Source: Madurella fahalii (lineage: Eukaryota > Ascomycota > Sordariomycetes > Sordariales). From it: a DNA stretch of 64,000 bases. Position numbers and translations under genes: made by a program. Below are positions 33,356-44,758 of this stretch, in pieces. The notes beneath the pieces were generated by a model. It was not told the DNA's origin and did no database searches. It saw only the letters and a list, made by a program, of their open reading frames with translations. The DNA is taken from NCBI GenBank assembly GCA_029876055.1, contig CM056877.1:5022001-5086000 (forward strand). The letters are read 5' to 3'. The number at the start of each line of letters is the position of its first letter. The first letter of the stretch is position 1.

Positions 33356-35689
33356 GTGAATCGTCCCAATGAACCAATTTCGACGATAGCTCCGGGACAT
33401 CAATCGTGCATCGGCGCACGCGATCCCATCGGTGCACTGCCGAATACCTTAATGGCGCACACCACCACTGTCGCAGCAGGCACTGCAGCGACTACCGCCT
33501 CGAGCAGTACCCAGCGGCCTCGCCGCCATCGCACGTCCGGATCGTTCCATGCCGGAGAGCCCTTTCCCCAGCTATCGCCGTACGATGAGGCTATCCCGAG
33601 CAGCAGTCGCCGACGGAGAAACTCCCCCGCTAACGCCCGCCTCCCCTTCCCCCGACAGCCAACAGCCAAATACCACACTTTCCCAACATCCCCGCCTGCA
33701 ACGCCTTCCGAGCTGGAAGCTTCTCCGCAGCAATCTCATCCGTGGTACAAACGACTCTTTCAGTCGCAGGAGGAAGAAGCAACGGGAGTCTCAGGCATCC
33801 GGGATGCGGGAAGCGACACCAATGCCGTACCACGCCAACCGCCGTACTCTAGTGGAGACGACGATGGAAGGGAATTGGGAGGCAAGAGAGTAATAACAAA
33901 TGACGACGGGGACACGGCGAGCACGAGCACAACTCCGTTACCATGGAAGCAGCTCGGGCTATTGGCTTTTCTTTCTTTGGCCGAGCAAACTGCGCTCAAC
34001 TCGATCGGGCCTTACCTCCCGGCTATGGTGACCTCGTTTGAAGAGATCCCTGACGGCCAAGAAGGGCTATACGTGGGATTGCTAGCATCTGCATTTGCGC
34101 TCGCACAGTTGACGACGAACCTACTCTGGGGATACCTCTCGGATCGCGTGGGCCGCAAGCCAACAATGCTGCTGGGCACGTCCCTCCTGGCGGCGTGCTT
34201 TATGTTCTTCGGCTTTTGCGCCACCTACGCGCAACTGATCATGGTGCACGTTGCCATGGGCTTGCTCAACGGCAACGCGGCCATCGTGCCGACGTGTTTA
34301 GGCGAGGTAACGGACCGCACTAACCAGAGCCGAGCATTCACCTGGCTGCCTGTCATTTATAGCCTCGGGAGCATTACAGGGCCCGCGCTGGGCGGGCTAT
34401 TGGTAGGCGTTATGGGCGGGCCGAGCCACCCGTTTTTAGCGCCCAATATTATTGACGCTGCACTTTTGCTAGCCAGCGTTATTGTGTTAGCGATCTGGTT
34501 TGAAGAGACATTGGACAATTCCGACCCCGACGCTGGCGGCGCTGGACTGGACTGGATAAGAGGGGTGCGTGACTGGTGTGCGGCGCTCGGACGGATGAAA
34601 CAAAAAAGGACTTCGGGAGGGAAGAGAAGACAGAGGGTTGGGTGGATGCGGAGCGACCGAGACACAGTCCTTGATCATGACAACCAGCGACCGGATACAT
34701 CCGATGACGACGAACGCCAGGGGTTGCTCAGCTCGAATACCAAAGCCGACAGAGACGACGACAACAACAACAGGATGTGTGCAGACGATCAGAAGTCGGC
34801 TTTCCGCCAGGTTGCGAACCGCAATACGCTCGCGGTACTAGGCACATATCTCGTATTTCAACTGGCCAACATATCTTTTAACTCTCTTTATCCAATATTC
34901 GTTTCCTCAGCCCCGCCTACAGGTCGCGGCCTTGGGCCGGGGGCAATCGGCCTCAGCTTGTCCTTTGCCGGCCTAGCCACAATACTATTTCAAATCTTCT
35001 TGTTCCAAAGGTTCAAAGCACGCATGGGAAACCTCCGCACCTACCGTTATTCGTTGCTAGGCATAGCTGCCAGCATGGCACTGATGCCTTGGATCGGCTA
35101 TCCCGACCAAAAGTCGCGGCCGGGGTTCGGAACCGGCGAGGCCTGGCTGTACGCGGAGTTGGGAGTCACTCTGGTGGCCAAAAACATCTGTGCTGTCGGT
35201 GGCCTTAGCAGTGTTATGCTGTTGGTGAGTTCATGTCATGTCATGTCTTTGATCCATAACCACGCCCTTGATAGCACGGCGTCCATCATCTTCGTTAACT
35301 TACCGCTCATAACGTTGCCATTACTATCTCAACCTACTCCCCCACCACCCCCCACCTCTAACCATTCTCTCCGCTGACGACTGTGATAGATCACCAATTC
35401 CGCACCTTCAAACGAGACTCTTGGGACCCTCAATGGCATTGCGCAGACCCTTTCAGCTGCTGGTCGCAGCGTCGGACCGTTCCTCTCTGGCGGGCTCTTC
35501 ACTCTATCCACACGTGTGAGACCCAAGGGAGAGGCACTCGCGTGGGGCATTTTCGCAGGCATCACAATATCTGGGTGGGTGGGGTCGTTGGCGATACGGG
35601 GAAATGGTCTCGAAAGCGCGGAATGGACGGACTGTGAGAGATCGAATGCTGGGGAGTCCAGTGATGACAATGGAGATCCCGAGAGATGA
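33356..35689 (+). CDS. major facilitator superfamily transporter with long disordered N-terminus
   Basis: Exons 33356-35224 and 35390-35689, phase 0, 722 residues. The intron (GTGAGT donor, GCTGAC branch, GATAG acceptor) contains a GTCAT microrepeat. About 200 N-terminal residues are polar, Ser/Arg/Pro-rich and presumably cytoplasmic. Membrane helices then begin (LGLLAFLSLAEQTALNSIGP). The MFS signature GYLSDRVGRKPTMLLG follows TM2. A charged central loop of roughly 100 residues separates the two six-helix halves. The second exon supplies the last helices and the conserved LGTLNGIAQTLSAAGRSVGP. The fold resembles fungal drug/H+ antiporter-like carriers (YCR023C type), but the substrate is unknown. 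A second in-frame ATG at 33452 is an equally plausible start. Confidence 0.88.
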
Positions 35690-38189
35690 CCTCAAGCTCC
35701 GGAACCGTCCGGCCCCAGCCATCCCAGCGCTGGTCAGCCATGCCAGGCCTCAAGTTTGTTGGGTGGTGACGAAGGAATAGGAGAAGGCACTTTTCCGATT
35801 GGACTGGACTGGACTGCCTCATCTCGAGACACAAGGCAGCACGTTGATAAGGCGGCTGTTGAGATGCGACAAGGTTCAATGGAACCGTTGTCTCGATCAT
35901 ATTGAATTTATCAGGCAGCTCGTCAAGGCAGCCAACGGGCTCGCGAGTTTCGGCGGGACCACGGGCTGACGATAGCCGCAATCTGACAGTTACGCAAACC
36001 TTGGTTTAGGTGCCGGTTTAGGATCAAATAGCGTGGCTGTAGGCCTCTTACCATGGGGGGTTTTTACTCAGCGTCCAACGCCCAACGATGCAGATCTACC
36101 AGGGGGTATTGCTAGCCTTGATGCTCATCCGTCGGGGTGTTATTGCGTGAGGAGACTAGAAACTGGGACTTTGGATAGCTAAGGTACCTTAAACAACCAC
36201 ATGTATTAAGCACAGCGGGAATACAATTTCCCGAAATAGTTCACACGCGTGTGATGAGTTCTGCGACTCCATTGTTGGATGGTGTTCCATCGCCCAAGGC
36301 AACCACCAAATATGATACGTAACAACACCAATAGCAGCTCATGCCGCGAAAAGTTCTCGAGACGTACACGACAGTGCATCGTAAAGGTGCCCCACCGTCA
36401 GCAGAACAGGGGCTGGGGATGACAGAAGTGATGTCATTGGTGCTGAGCCTCGGTTGGGCTTTTTCACTCGCCCGACATGTTCATCAATCATGGAATTGGC
36501 CCAAGGGAGCTCGGAGGTTAAGGTGGGGCAGTCTTGAACCTTCCAGGGGTCTCAGGACAGCCCTAACAACGCGGCACTGGAGCGGCCGCCGGGCGCTTAC
36601 CAGCTGAGCCCACATGCCGCCTTTTTATGTAAAAGGTCAGTCTTCAGCTAGGCCGAGGCCGGTCCAACCAGTACGAGAAGCCAGGATCTGGGCTTCATGG
36701 TCCAGAAGACAGTTGACTGAAGTTGACTAAATTTGAGCCTATGCTAAATGGTGCTGCTTTCCAATCTTTGTGGCTAATGAACATTAGCTGGCCGGTGAAT
36801 CATATAGTTATTCCGGGATCAGACGGCCAATTGAACATTTGAACTGCGGACGCTCCTGAAAAACCGGATGGAAATGCGTCATTACGTAGCGGAGCGCGAA
36901 AATGAAGCTATTCAGAAGTACACAGCGAAACCGGCCCCATTTACGAAACTCGGTGTGGGAAGAACAATAAGCTACATGAAGGAAGCTGACACATTTGCTA
37001 AAATCTCACACTCGCATAGCCGCGGCACCGCGGTTCTATCCGAGCGTTTTGGGCGAGGGCATAAGGGATATGGTGCAAATGCCTAATACCAAAGCATTGA
37101 ATATACCATCACTGACCGGGTTGTTTTCTGGGGTGTGCGTATGCGTCTCTTATCACTCAGGACTGATGCGCATCCAAACACCTTCTACGCAACGTGAATC
37201 CCGGCAGGTACGATCTGGTTCCACACAGAAGTTACCTGAGTTTAGACAAACAATTATGTCCCGCCGCAGAACCATCAATTACTTTTGGCAGACATGAGAA
37301 TCGTGTGTTGCTTTGACCCAGACAACATAAACCTTACTCAGCTATTATGCTATTATCCACAGCCGTCGGATGATTGACTTCAAACCCGCGAGACGCACCA
37401 TATAACTTTAGCTTGGGGTGTCAACTGTTAGACGGCCGCTCCGCCTTGGCTCGTTCCCTGAAGCGGACTAAGCTACAGCCCGCCCATTCATAGCAGCCAA
37501 TCGATGTACGAACAAGGTTTTGTGCGGCTGTCAAGCAGCCTGGTCAAAAACCATCTTACCGTCCACGGATTCTGGCTGCCTTGATGTTCGAAACCCAGTC
37601 TCAGGCTCGGCTCTGCCGCTTACTGTATGGCTCCATGTAGTCTTGCCGATGTTGCGCCGCGTGACATCATCCAGAGTCTTAGCTCGGCGTGATACTCATC
37701 CTTATGGCTCGCACAACCTAATTCTCCCATTGGGTAGGCGAAGTCGATCCCAGGTTGGCTACGTGCGCAAATTTAGGCGGTTGTGTGGACAACAAAGCCG
37801 CAGTTCAAACGGCGAACCTGGATTGCCCCGTCGAAGAAAAATTGGAAAGAATCAGGCAGCAGAGAAAATGTTAATTAGACATTCAGTAAATACTGAGAAT
37901 ACTGACTCCTAGTATTTAAGGATGGCATAAACTCCTTGTCCGTAGAATGCTAGATACCAAGTAAGAGAACCATCTGTTCTTCATGTACATGATTCTAATC
38001 GCATCATCAATATCTTCAGCTGTTCATTATACTCAAAGGTCATCGCGTGCCCTGTTGTTCATTCGCTTCACCCATTGGAGCTCAATTGACCAAGCCGCAT
38101 CCATACAGCTCCAGCCTATGAGCACGAGTTGCAAGGAGCTTTCGAATCATTATATCGACGACGAATCATTGTTTCCAAAACCGCTGAAG
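35690..38189. other. 2.5 kb gene-poor region
   Basis: No supported gene. A perfect palindrome AAGGTACCTT lies at 36181-36190. A minus-strand segment at about 36520-36615 resembles a degraded tRNA D-arm (CTCAGCTGGTAAGCGCC) but does not fold. The right end is AT-rich with frequent stops. Confidence 0.45.
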
Positions 38190-38913
38190 ATGTCTTCATC
38201 TCGATCGAAGGGCTCCTCCAAAGGGTCTTCCCACGGCAGCAAGGATAAGTCTAACCGGGTGGGTTCTTGCTCGGATTCTATTCCCCTCTAAACAGGACTT
38301 GTTCGAGATTCTTTGTGCTAACCACCGAGAAACCCGGCTTGGCCCGATAGTCTGTTCGCCAGCTGATCGAGTCGCTCCAAACCCACCGAGTCAACACGCT
38401 CACAGAGCTCTGCCGGATCGAACGATTCGCAGCGTCATGCGAGTCTGAGGAAGATGCCCGTGCGTTCCAGGGTCCCATGACAGCGGCCTGGTCCTACTAC
38501 GTTAGTAGTAACCAGATGCTCTCGGAGCTGCGGGGCCTTACACCGAATTACCCTTTTTGTGGCGATATCTTGACCTCTGCACAGGCTCTGGTGCGCAGTG
38601 ATCCAGAGTCGAACCGGAGCTGGAATTTTGCTTGGCTGTGCCTGATAAAGATCACAGACAGGTGCGTTACTCATCTGTGTTTATCCCAACAGAGTGGGAC
38701 CTGAATAACGGGGGTGGTCTAACCCGCTTGAACTTTGACAGTAACTTGGTCGCTACCTATGCCGAGTCCGAAGCTGCTCGGCCGGAGATGTGGGGGGGAA
38801 ACGAGCCTGATGAGGAACAGATCCAACAGCTAGCCGCTTGCTTCCAGTATGAATGGGATCTCGCGGTGCAGACGATGTTGCAGCACTGGACCGTGGCGCC
38901 AACATGGTACTAG
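38190..38913 (+). pseudogene. unrecognised protein gene broken by a one-base frameshift
   Basis: Exon 1, 38190-38258, encodes a Ser/Lys-rich start (MSSSRSKGSSKGSS). An intron (GTGGGT donor, GCTAAC branch, GATAG acceptor) joins in phase 0 to an exon from 38351 reading SVRQLIESLQTHRVNTLTEL and onward. At about 38630 the coding signal moves by one base. The first frame runs into weaker sequence, while the other frame (LAVPDKDHRQVRYSSVF, then FIPTEWDLNNGGGL) continues to the stop at 38911-38913 with good codon use. No GT-AG intron restores the frame, so a one-base deletion in the GC at 38630-38631 is the simplest reading. It could be a true pseudogene or an assembly error. I do not recognise the family. 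Near its end lies AVQTMLQHWTVAPTWY. Confidence 0.5.
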
Positions 38914-40631
38914 CCACTTTGATGTAGCTGTAGTGGAGAGGGGCTGTAACTTACCGAATGGTGTATATTATAGGTGTAACAAGCATTGACGCTGGCGTTA
39001 AGTGCATGATCACCGGAAGGGCTAGGCAGCCTAACAGGTCTTGACATTGGGGTTTGGGATGAAGCCAACTTTCATTTCGTTTCACACTATCACTTGGGGC
39101 CAATAAAATTATACAGGCAATGCTTATTTAACTTCCCAGGCGGTTCATCGTAGTTCTGTCATACAGTCCGATTCAAGTATCCTGCGGCATCGCTTGATTG
39201 GAGCCGAACCATCAGTTAATTGTCCCCCCCGGAGCAAGGGGAGCACGGATTGGTTTGAACTGGTGATCAACATGGCGAAACCACACCGTTAAGCGCTCTT
39301 TCAGATGGATTCTTAGGGGGCGGCCCGGTTGCACCTCATTATATGGCAACTTCATACCGAACCTTCCTTTAGAAGAGGCGTAGCCGGTGCACCGCTCGAG
39401 TCTATAGAGGATTTCATGACAATTAGCTTCTGTACAGGCCAACTCATTCGTCCTTCGCTCATGAAGTGGGCTTTCAGCCCTTTGCCTTTATTTTAAAAGT
39501 ACTGCTTGACGAACCGGAGCCGATTAACGTAGTGCATTGTGCTGCTAGCACGGGTCCGATCGGCGGTTGGGCTGAGAATGCTTGTATACCTAAGTGAGCT
39601 TTCACTGCGGGCTGCGTTTATATCAACTCTCGATAATAATGTCTACCTGAGTTATCTAAACCACTCCGGAATGTTGCGTTTTTATCCCTCCCGCCCCACC
39701 CCCTCCAGCAATCAAAAAAACCTGGTGCACACTGCCAGTATTTATATTCATGTTATACAATGCGGGATTCGGAACATGCAGCTGATCCTGATTTGTTTCG
39801 TGATCATCGACACCGTATTCAGTCTGGTATCGGGGTGTTTTCCGTTGTAGGCAACTTCTCGCTGGACAGTCGGGTATATTTTGATACCAGAGACATACTT
39901 GCTTATAAAAGAATAGGTTACGCGAGAATTCATGCAATTAAAGATCAGTCGCTCTGGCACAGTAGCATTTAGCAGGTACAGTAGCATTCTCCAACATATA
40001 AGCAAGCGACATTAGCTTGCACTTGCTCAGTGGCCCGTCTCATGTTGATCCCCCACTCCTAGTATTGTTCCGTTATTGGTCGTCTCACAGGTGTTGTTAG
40101 CCAGTCAAGAATTGGGGCTGCAATTACCAACGAATAGCTTCCGGTCTCTGCGCGCTCAGCGCCCGACCCGCCCAGCACGCCAACATGCCACAGGCTGCAG
40201 TGTCTGCGTGCCCCCGCATTGAGTTTTTTGTCCGTTGCACGTCGTTCTTCCATCGTTAGCCTCGGACTAGAACAAAGCACGGTTTGTGAGGCTCCGCCAC
40301 GCGATTTATTATTCGAACGGTTAATTATAGATGCTAGCGGTGACGGCGTGGGAGAAGCCGAGAATTCTCAGATAATCTCAAGCTGCCATCCTTTTTCGAA
40401 ACACGCCAATACCTACTACCTTGGGCAGGCGTCCGTCGGGCCCAGAGTCAGAGAAATTCCTTAACCGCGGCAGCCAGGGCGGGGATCTCGTCTCTGTTAA
40501 AGTCCGCTACTATCATTCTCATAATTAGGCCGCGGTTCGTTCATCTGCCTATACGTTTCCATCATTCGATTTATCTCGAGAGCCCTCCGGCCACCGCACT
40601 ATCGAGCGCTATTCATCTTGTATCTCCGGAG
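38914..40631. other. intergenic, gene-poor
   Basis: AT-rich with short frames only. A minus-strand B-box-like GTTCAAACC near 39255 lacks a matching tRNA fold. No gene supported. Confidence 0.45.
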
Positions 40632-41218
40632 ATGGGGCTTCCTGTTCGGTTGCTATTGAATCCTGCCCCTGGGTTGTCTCATGTCCCATCGCGGCGCATC
40701 GAAGATCGCGCCGAACCGCCACAGCAATCCATGACTGGTGCGCAGCAGGGAACGATTCAACAGCGCAGCGAGCCCTCCGCAGGATCGCATCCGCCTTCGT
40801 CGGCTGCTGAGGATTCTTCGGCATCTCCTGCGACAGATTCCTCAATTTCTATTGGCACGAACCGAAAACATCCTGCTACCTGGTCGTCTCCCTCGTCAAC
40901 CGCGATGGCTCGGGCCCGCAAGGTAAAACCCCGCGGGGTGAATCCTCAAGGCACTTTTTCCTTCTCGATCAATACGGGAAATTCAGGTCCGCGACGTAGA
41001 GGCCCGCTCTCCGCCGAACAGAGAAAAAGGACGGCCCTCATTCGCAAAATGGGCGCTTGCCTCGACTGCCGCCGCAAGAAGGTTTCTGTAAGCATTCCTA
41101 AATCAACAAAGCCGACGCGTATATCTTGCTCACTTGATTTCCCGGCCAGTGTCAGCCAGATCACCAGAAAAACGTCCTCTATCGTACGGATGGAGACGCG
41201 GAAATCAGTGGAGGATAA
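40632..41218 (+). CDS. small basic protein ending in half a Zn2Cys6-type cluster
   Basis: Exons 40632-41087 and 41150-41218, phase 0, 174 residues. The intron has a GTAAGC donor and a CCAG acceptor. Residues 1-100 are Ser/Pro/Gln-rich and probably disordered. A basic segment follows (RRRGPLSAEQRKRTALIRK), then GACLDCRRKKVSCQPDH. This is C-x2-C-x6-C with the Arg/Lys-rich spacer of a fungal zinc cluster, but the second three-Cys half is absent and the protein stops about 20 residues later. The third Cys appears only after splicing. It may be a truncated relative of zinc-cluster factors or a separate family of small nuclear proteins. The start is uncertain, and Met residues further in, such as the one at 40731, are alternatives. 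Confidence 0.6.
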
Positions 41219-44200
41219 AGACACTGATACGAGACGAGGAGGAAGAACGGCGGGCCTCAGCTGGTGCCAGATCGATACAGCCGGGTATTTCACTTGCTGA
41301 GCCTTGTCCCGACGTATGATTAAATCCTACATGTTTTGGGTGCCGCTGTCGATTAAACGCCCCGACCGCCGGGGGTTATCTAAGATTCTTCGTTCGTGCG
41401 TCAACAGCGCGTCCAGCGGTGCGTTTTGCCCGCATAAAGCGTATAATTGAACCCAGGATCATTTCATATGATGACTTCAACATGTCTTAGAAAACCTGTA
41501 GCGAGAGCCCAGAGATAACACGAATTCACGTCGTATCCTGCCTGGGAAAGGGATGCGTTAGCTTCGACCGTTAGCGTCCCGATCTCCAGACTTGGTTGAT
41601 ACCTCGGTTTGGATGATCTTCTGGTTTTTGTGCTTGAACATACACCACCAGCAACTCCCAAATCGCTGAACGAGTGAATGGCTCACCTGTGCAGCCACTC
41701 TGGCTATCACGAGGTAGTTCGCTACCTGGGATCTCATAACTCACTAAGATCTACAGGATGAGGAACGCATATAGCCTTAGGACTCGGAAATTATTTAACT
41801 ACCCAATTCTAGTATCTTCTTCATTTGCTCGACGTAATTTTCGGTGTGTTTCACGTCCTTAGGAGGACTGTAGAAGCTTCGCAGTATCGCTGGTTATCAC
41901 ACCTCAGCCAACAAAAATTTAAAGTTAACTAGGCAAATCATACGAATCTTGTCCTGTTCTTTACTGCTTTTTACAACTTGCATCTAGCGAGAGGCAGGGC
42001 TCCCCTAGGAGAATGTTGCCCCCTAAGAGTCATGCTCCCTGTTTATAGCAACGTGACTTTGAGAACACCGCAATGTCTACCTAGCAAGGGGAATGTGGAT
42101 CTGACATCAATACCACCATCTCGAATATTTAGACGTCTGTACTCTGCACTGATAGCAGAGAAAATCGTGCCACATAGTAAAGGCACCATCCTGTGTCATA
42201 GTGGTACATGGCGAGAAGTCATCATGTTATTCATTCCCACGCAAAGTAAAGAGGTCTAGCTAGTTAATGTATTGACATTCATGTCAGAGACCTATCTTCC
42301 CACTAGGTCCCTAGCTACATATACAACAACACTACGGAGCGCTTTTTGTCAGCTATCACCTTCCAGACTAGGTGTCAATCCACATCTAATTCTTGTTAGC
42401 ACTGGACAGTAATGCTAAGAGGAAGTAAATGTTCGTCCTATCTATAGTATGTTTCTATCTAGGATCATCCAGTACTCACCAGAGAACTGTACCGACTTTG
42501 GATTCCCTAATACAGTACAGTCTTAAGTAACAAACTAAAATTCGGCTTTCAAGCATTTTCTATTCCTAATCTGTAATAGCCCCAGGCAACTTACTTGATT
42601 CCCCACGTTGCTGTCTAGGGCAAGTTTAGCCGCAGGGACCACGAGAAGTCCGTCATGGCTTTGCGGTTCGACTTGCAATCTCTACGGTTCCGCTGGCATG
42701 CAAGATGCGTGAGGAAGTGATCACCGGTACTTCTAGATGCAGTCTAGGCTGTGGAATATTGGGGTGTATGAAAGCTACCCCGGCATATGTGCATCGCCCG
42801 GTGTCTATGGTATGCGTCTGCGGAATAAGCATGTGAGATGACTCGGAGCTGCTCAGAGTGGAACATGCCAAGACCCCTTGGCGCGTTCAATAATACCGGT
42901 AGGGCTTGGGATACGAGTACCACGCTGGGTGCGATATGCTGTCTACACCATCAGTAACCTCCTATAAATACATCCCATGTACCTACCTTCCAGGCTCGGA
43001 ACCCAACGCCCCACTGAGCTGAGTCAATTCAATGCCTCTGGTTCGTTGGAGGGTTGATCCGCCATGCATCCGACGAAACCACTAGTTCGGTCTATTTGGG
43101 GGGAGGCTTGCGCCACTTGCCACATTGAGGGGTAGAGCCAGGGGCTTCCGGGATTTCGTACAGCTCGGGATAATACCGCAGGAACGGCGGCCGGCTCCGT
43201 TCATCGCCAACGCCCCTGCATCGATTAGTTCAATTAGCCCAGACGCCGCGAGGATTTGAGAAACTAGGATAGGTCTCTCCGTCTGTCTGCTACACGTGTC
43301 ACATCCGGGTCTAGTACTTCAGAAGCTACAGATAAGGCACAAGCGAGATAGTAGTAGCACTGTCTTTAGCGGCAGCGAAGAACGAGCACCTGATGCCTCA
43401 ATAAAAACATCGATCCTCAGGCACGGATTTGACGTTCCGTGCGGTTGAGGTCGGGGTTTACGTCGGCTAGCTCGGCGAGCGGGAGTACCCAATGTCGGCC
43501 CTGGCTTGAATCCCACCAACCTGCCGATAATGCTGCATCCCGGGTAATGGATGCCAGGTACGTTAGCCGCAGCTTATGCATCCTGCTGCAGGAGCACGGA
43601 TGGATAATCTCAGCACGCATTCACAGTGCCGAGAGCGGTGGAGGCTGGCATTAAGAGCGTAGGACTATCGAACATTTCATCCGTTTCGTCATTAGGTGTT
43701 CTCTTTAGGCTTGGAGTGGAAGGATTTCGTTTCCAAGGCGTGACAAACGCCGTACACACGCATACAATGCCTTCCCACCATATCCCACCCCACACTCCGC
43801 CAACGCTGCATGCCCTCCCACGTCCAGTTCACACACATAATCAACGCAGACAAATTCGCCGATCCTAGGGTCCTACGTACATCTATCCGAACCATCAGCA
43901 AGAGATTTTTGAGATCTATGATAGTGGAAGGTACCCTTCGGCCTTCATTATGGTAAAAAGTTCCTGATAGAGTAATTCCATAATGGAGTCTGTGAGGTAG
44001 ATTGTCAGTAGTATAATTTATAAGGTAGTAATTTGCGAGGTTCCAACCTCTGCAAATAGGCAAGCAATGACAAGGAAGCTGAGCAAGCTACAGGCTTGGA
44101 GGCTATACTTCGTCGTTACAAATAACGTCAAAATTTCCCCTGACTTTACACCCCTTTCTCCGACATCTCCACATTTCCCACCACACGCCTCCATCACCCT

Positions 44201-44758
44201 TTCAATATTGGCAATAGTGGCATCCTGAGCCACCACCCTAACTCCAACCCGCCCTCCTCTGCCACCCACTGGGACGTAGTGCTACGCCAAGACATGGGCA
44301 TGTCCATCGTTTTACAGGGGATGGGACAATGTGACAAGATCACGGGAAGAGTGCCAATGCAGGATGAACGCGGCATGCGTGGAGTCGTAGGTTTATGTTA
44401 GTCAAATCGAAGGGTGAGAGACCGAGCACATCTGGGCGGCTAACTCAAACGATCATCGCCCACCCTACTTGGCGAGAGCAGGATGTCCAGGCTGGCAAGC
44501 GCGTTTTCCAATCCTTTTGTCCGCTAGTTGTGAGGGGATGGGCCCACAAAGGCAAAAGTATAAAGCATGGAGGAATCCACGGCTTCCGGGACTCTTCTAC
44601 GTAGTGAACTGCACACGGTGCTCCGCGGCCATCAAGTTATATCTTGTATTGAAGCCGTACTCACTCTTCGAGACTTTCCGCCACCGCTTCCCGCTTCCCG
44701 CTTCTCCAAGGTAGTTACACACTCGTGGCCCATCATTCTCCCAACACTCAATCCAACA
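41219..44758. other. 3.5 kb gene-poor, AT-rich region
   Basis: No gene with support. Sequence from about 41700 to 42600 is AT-rich with many stops in all frames. A minus-strand frame at 44018-44269 is open but has no recognisable motif. Nothing resembling terminal repeats or a transposase was seen. Confidence 0.45.

Noticed and set aside
36520..36615. tRNA-like minus-strand segment with CTCAGCTGGTAAGCGCC
   Set aside because: Acceptor ends pair only partly, the T-stem does not form and no convincing anticodon loop is present. At best a tRNA relic.
38259..38350. Nonsense codon TAG at 38348-38350 as a RIP mutation
   Set aside because: The TAG is better explained as the acceptor of a GTGGGT...GATAG intron with a GCTAAC branch point that joins in phase.
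39225..39300. B-box-like GTTCAAACC on the minus strand
   Set aside because: No T-stem, D-arm or acceptor pairing around it; probably chance.
44018..44269. 83-codon minus-strand frame with a hydrophobic end
   Set aside because: No recognisable motif, no neighbouring exons, and it lies in an AT-rich desert.
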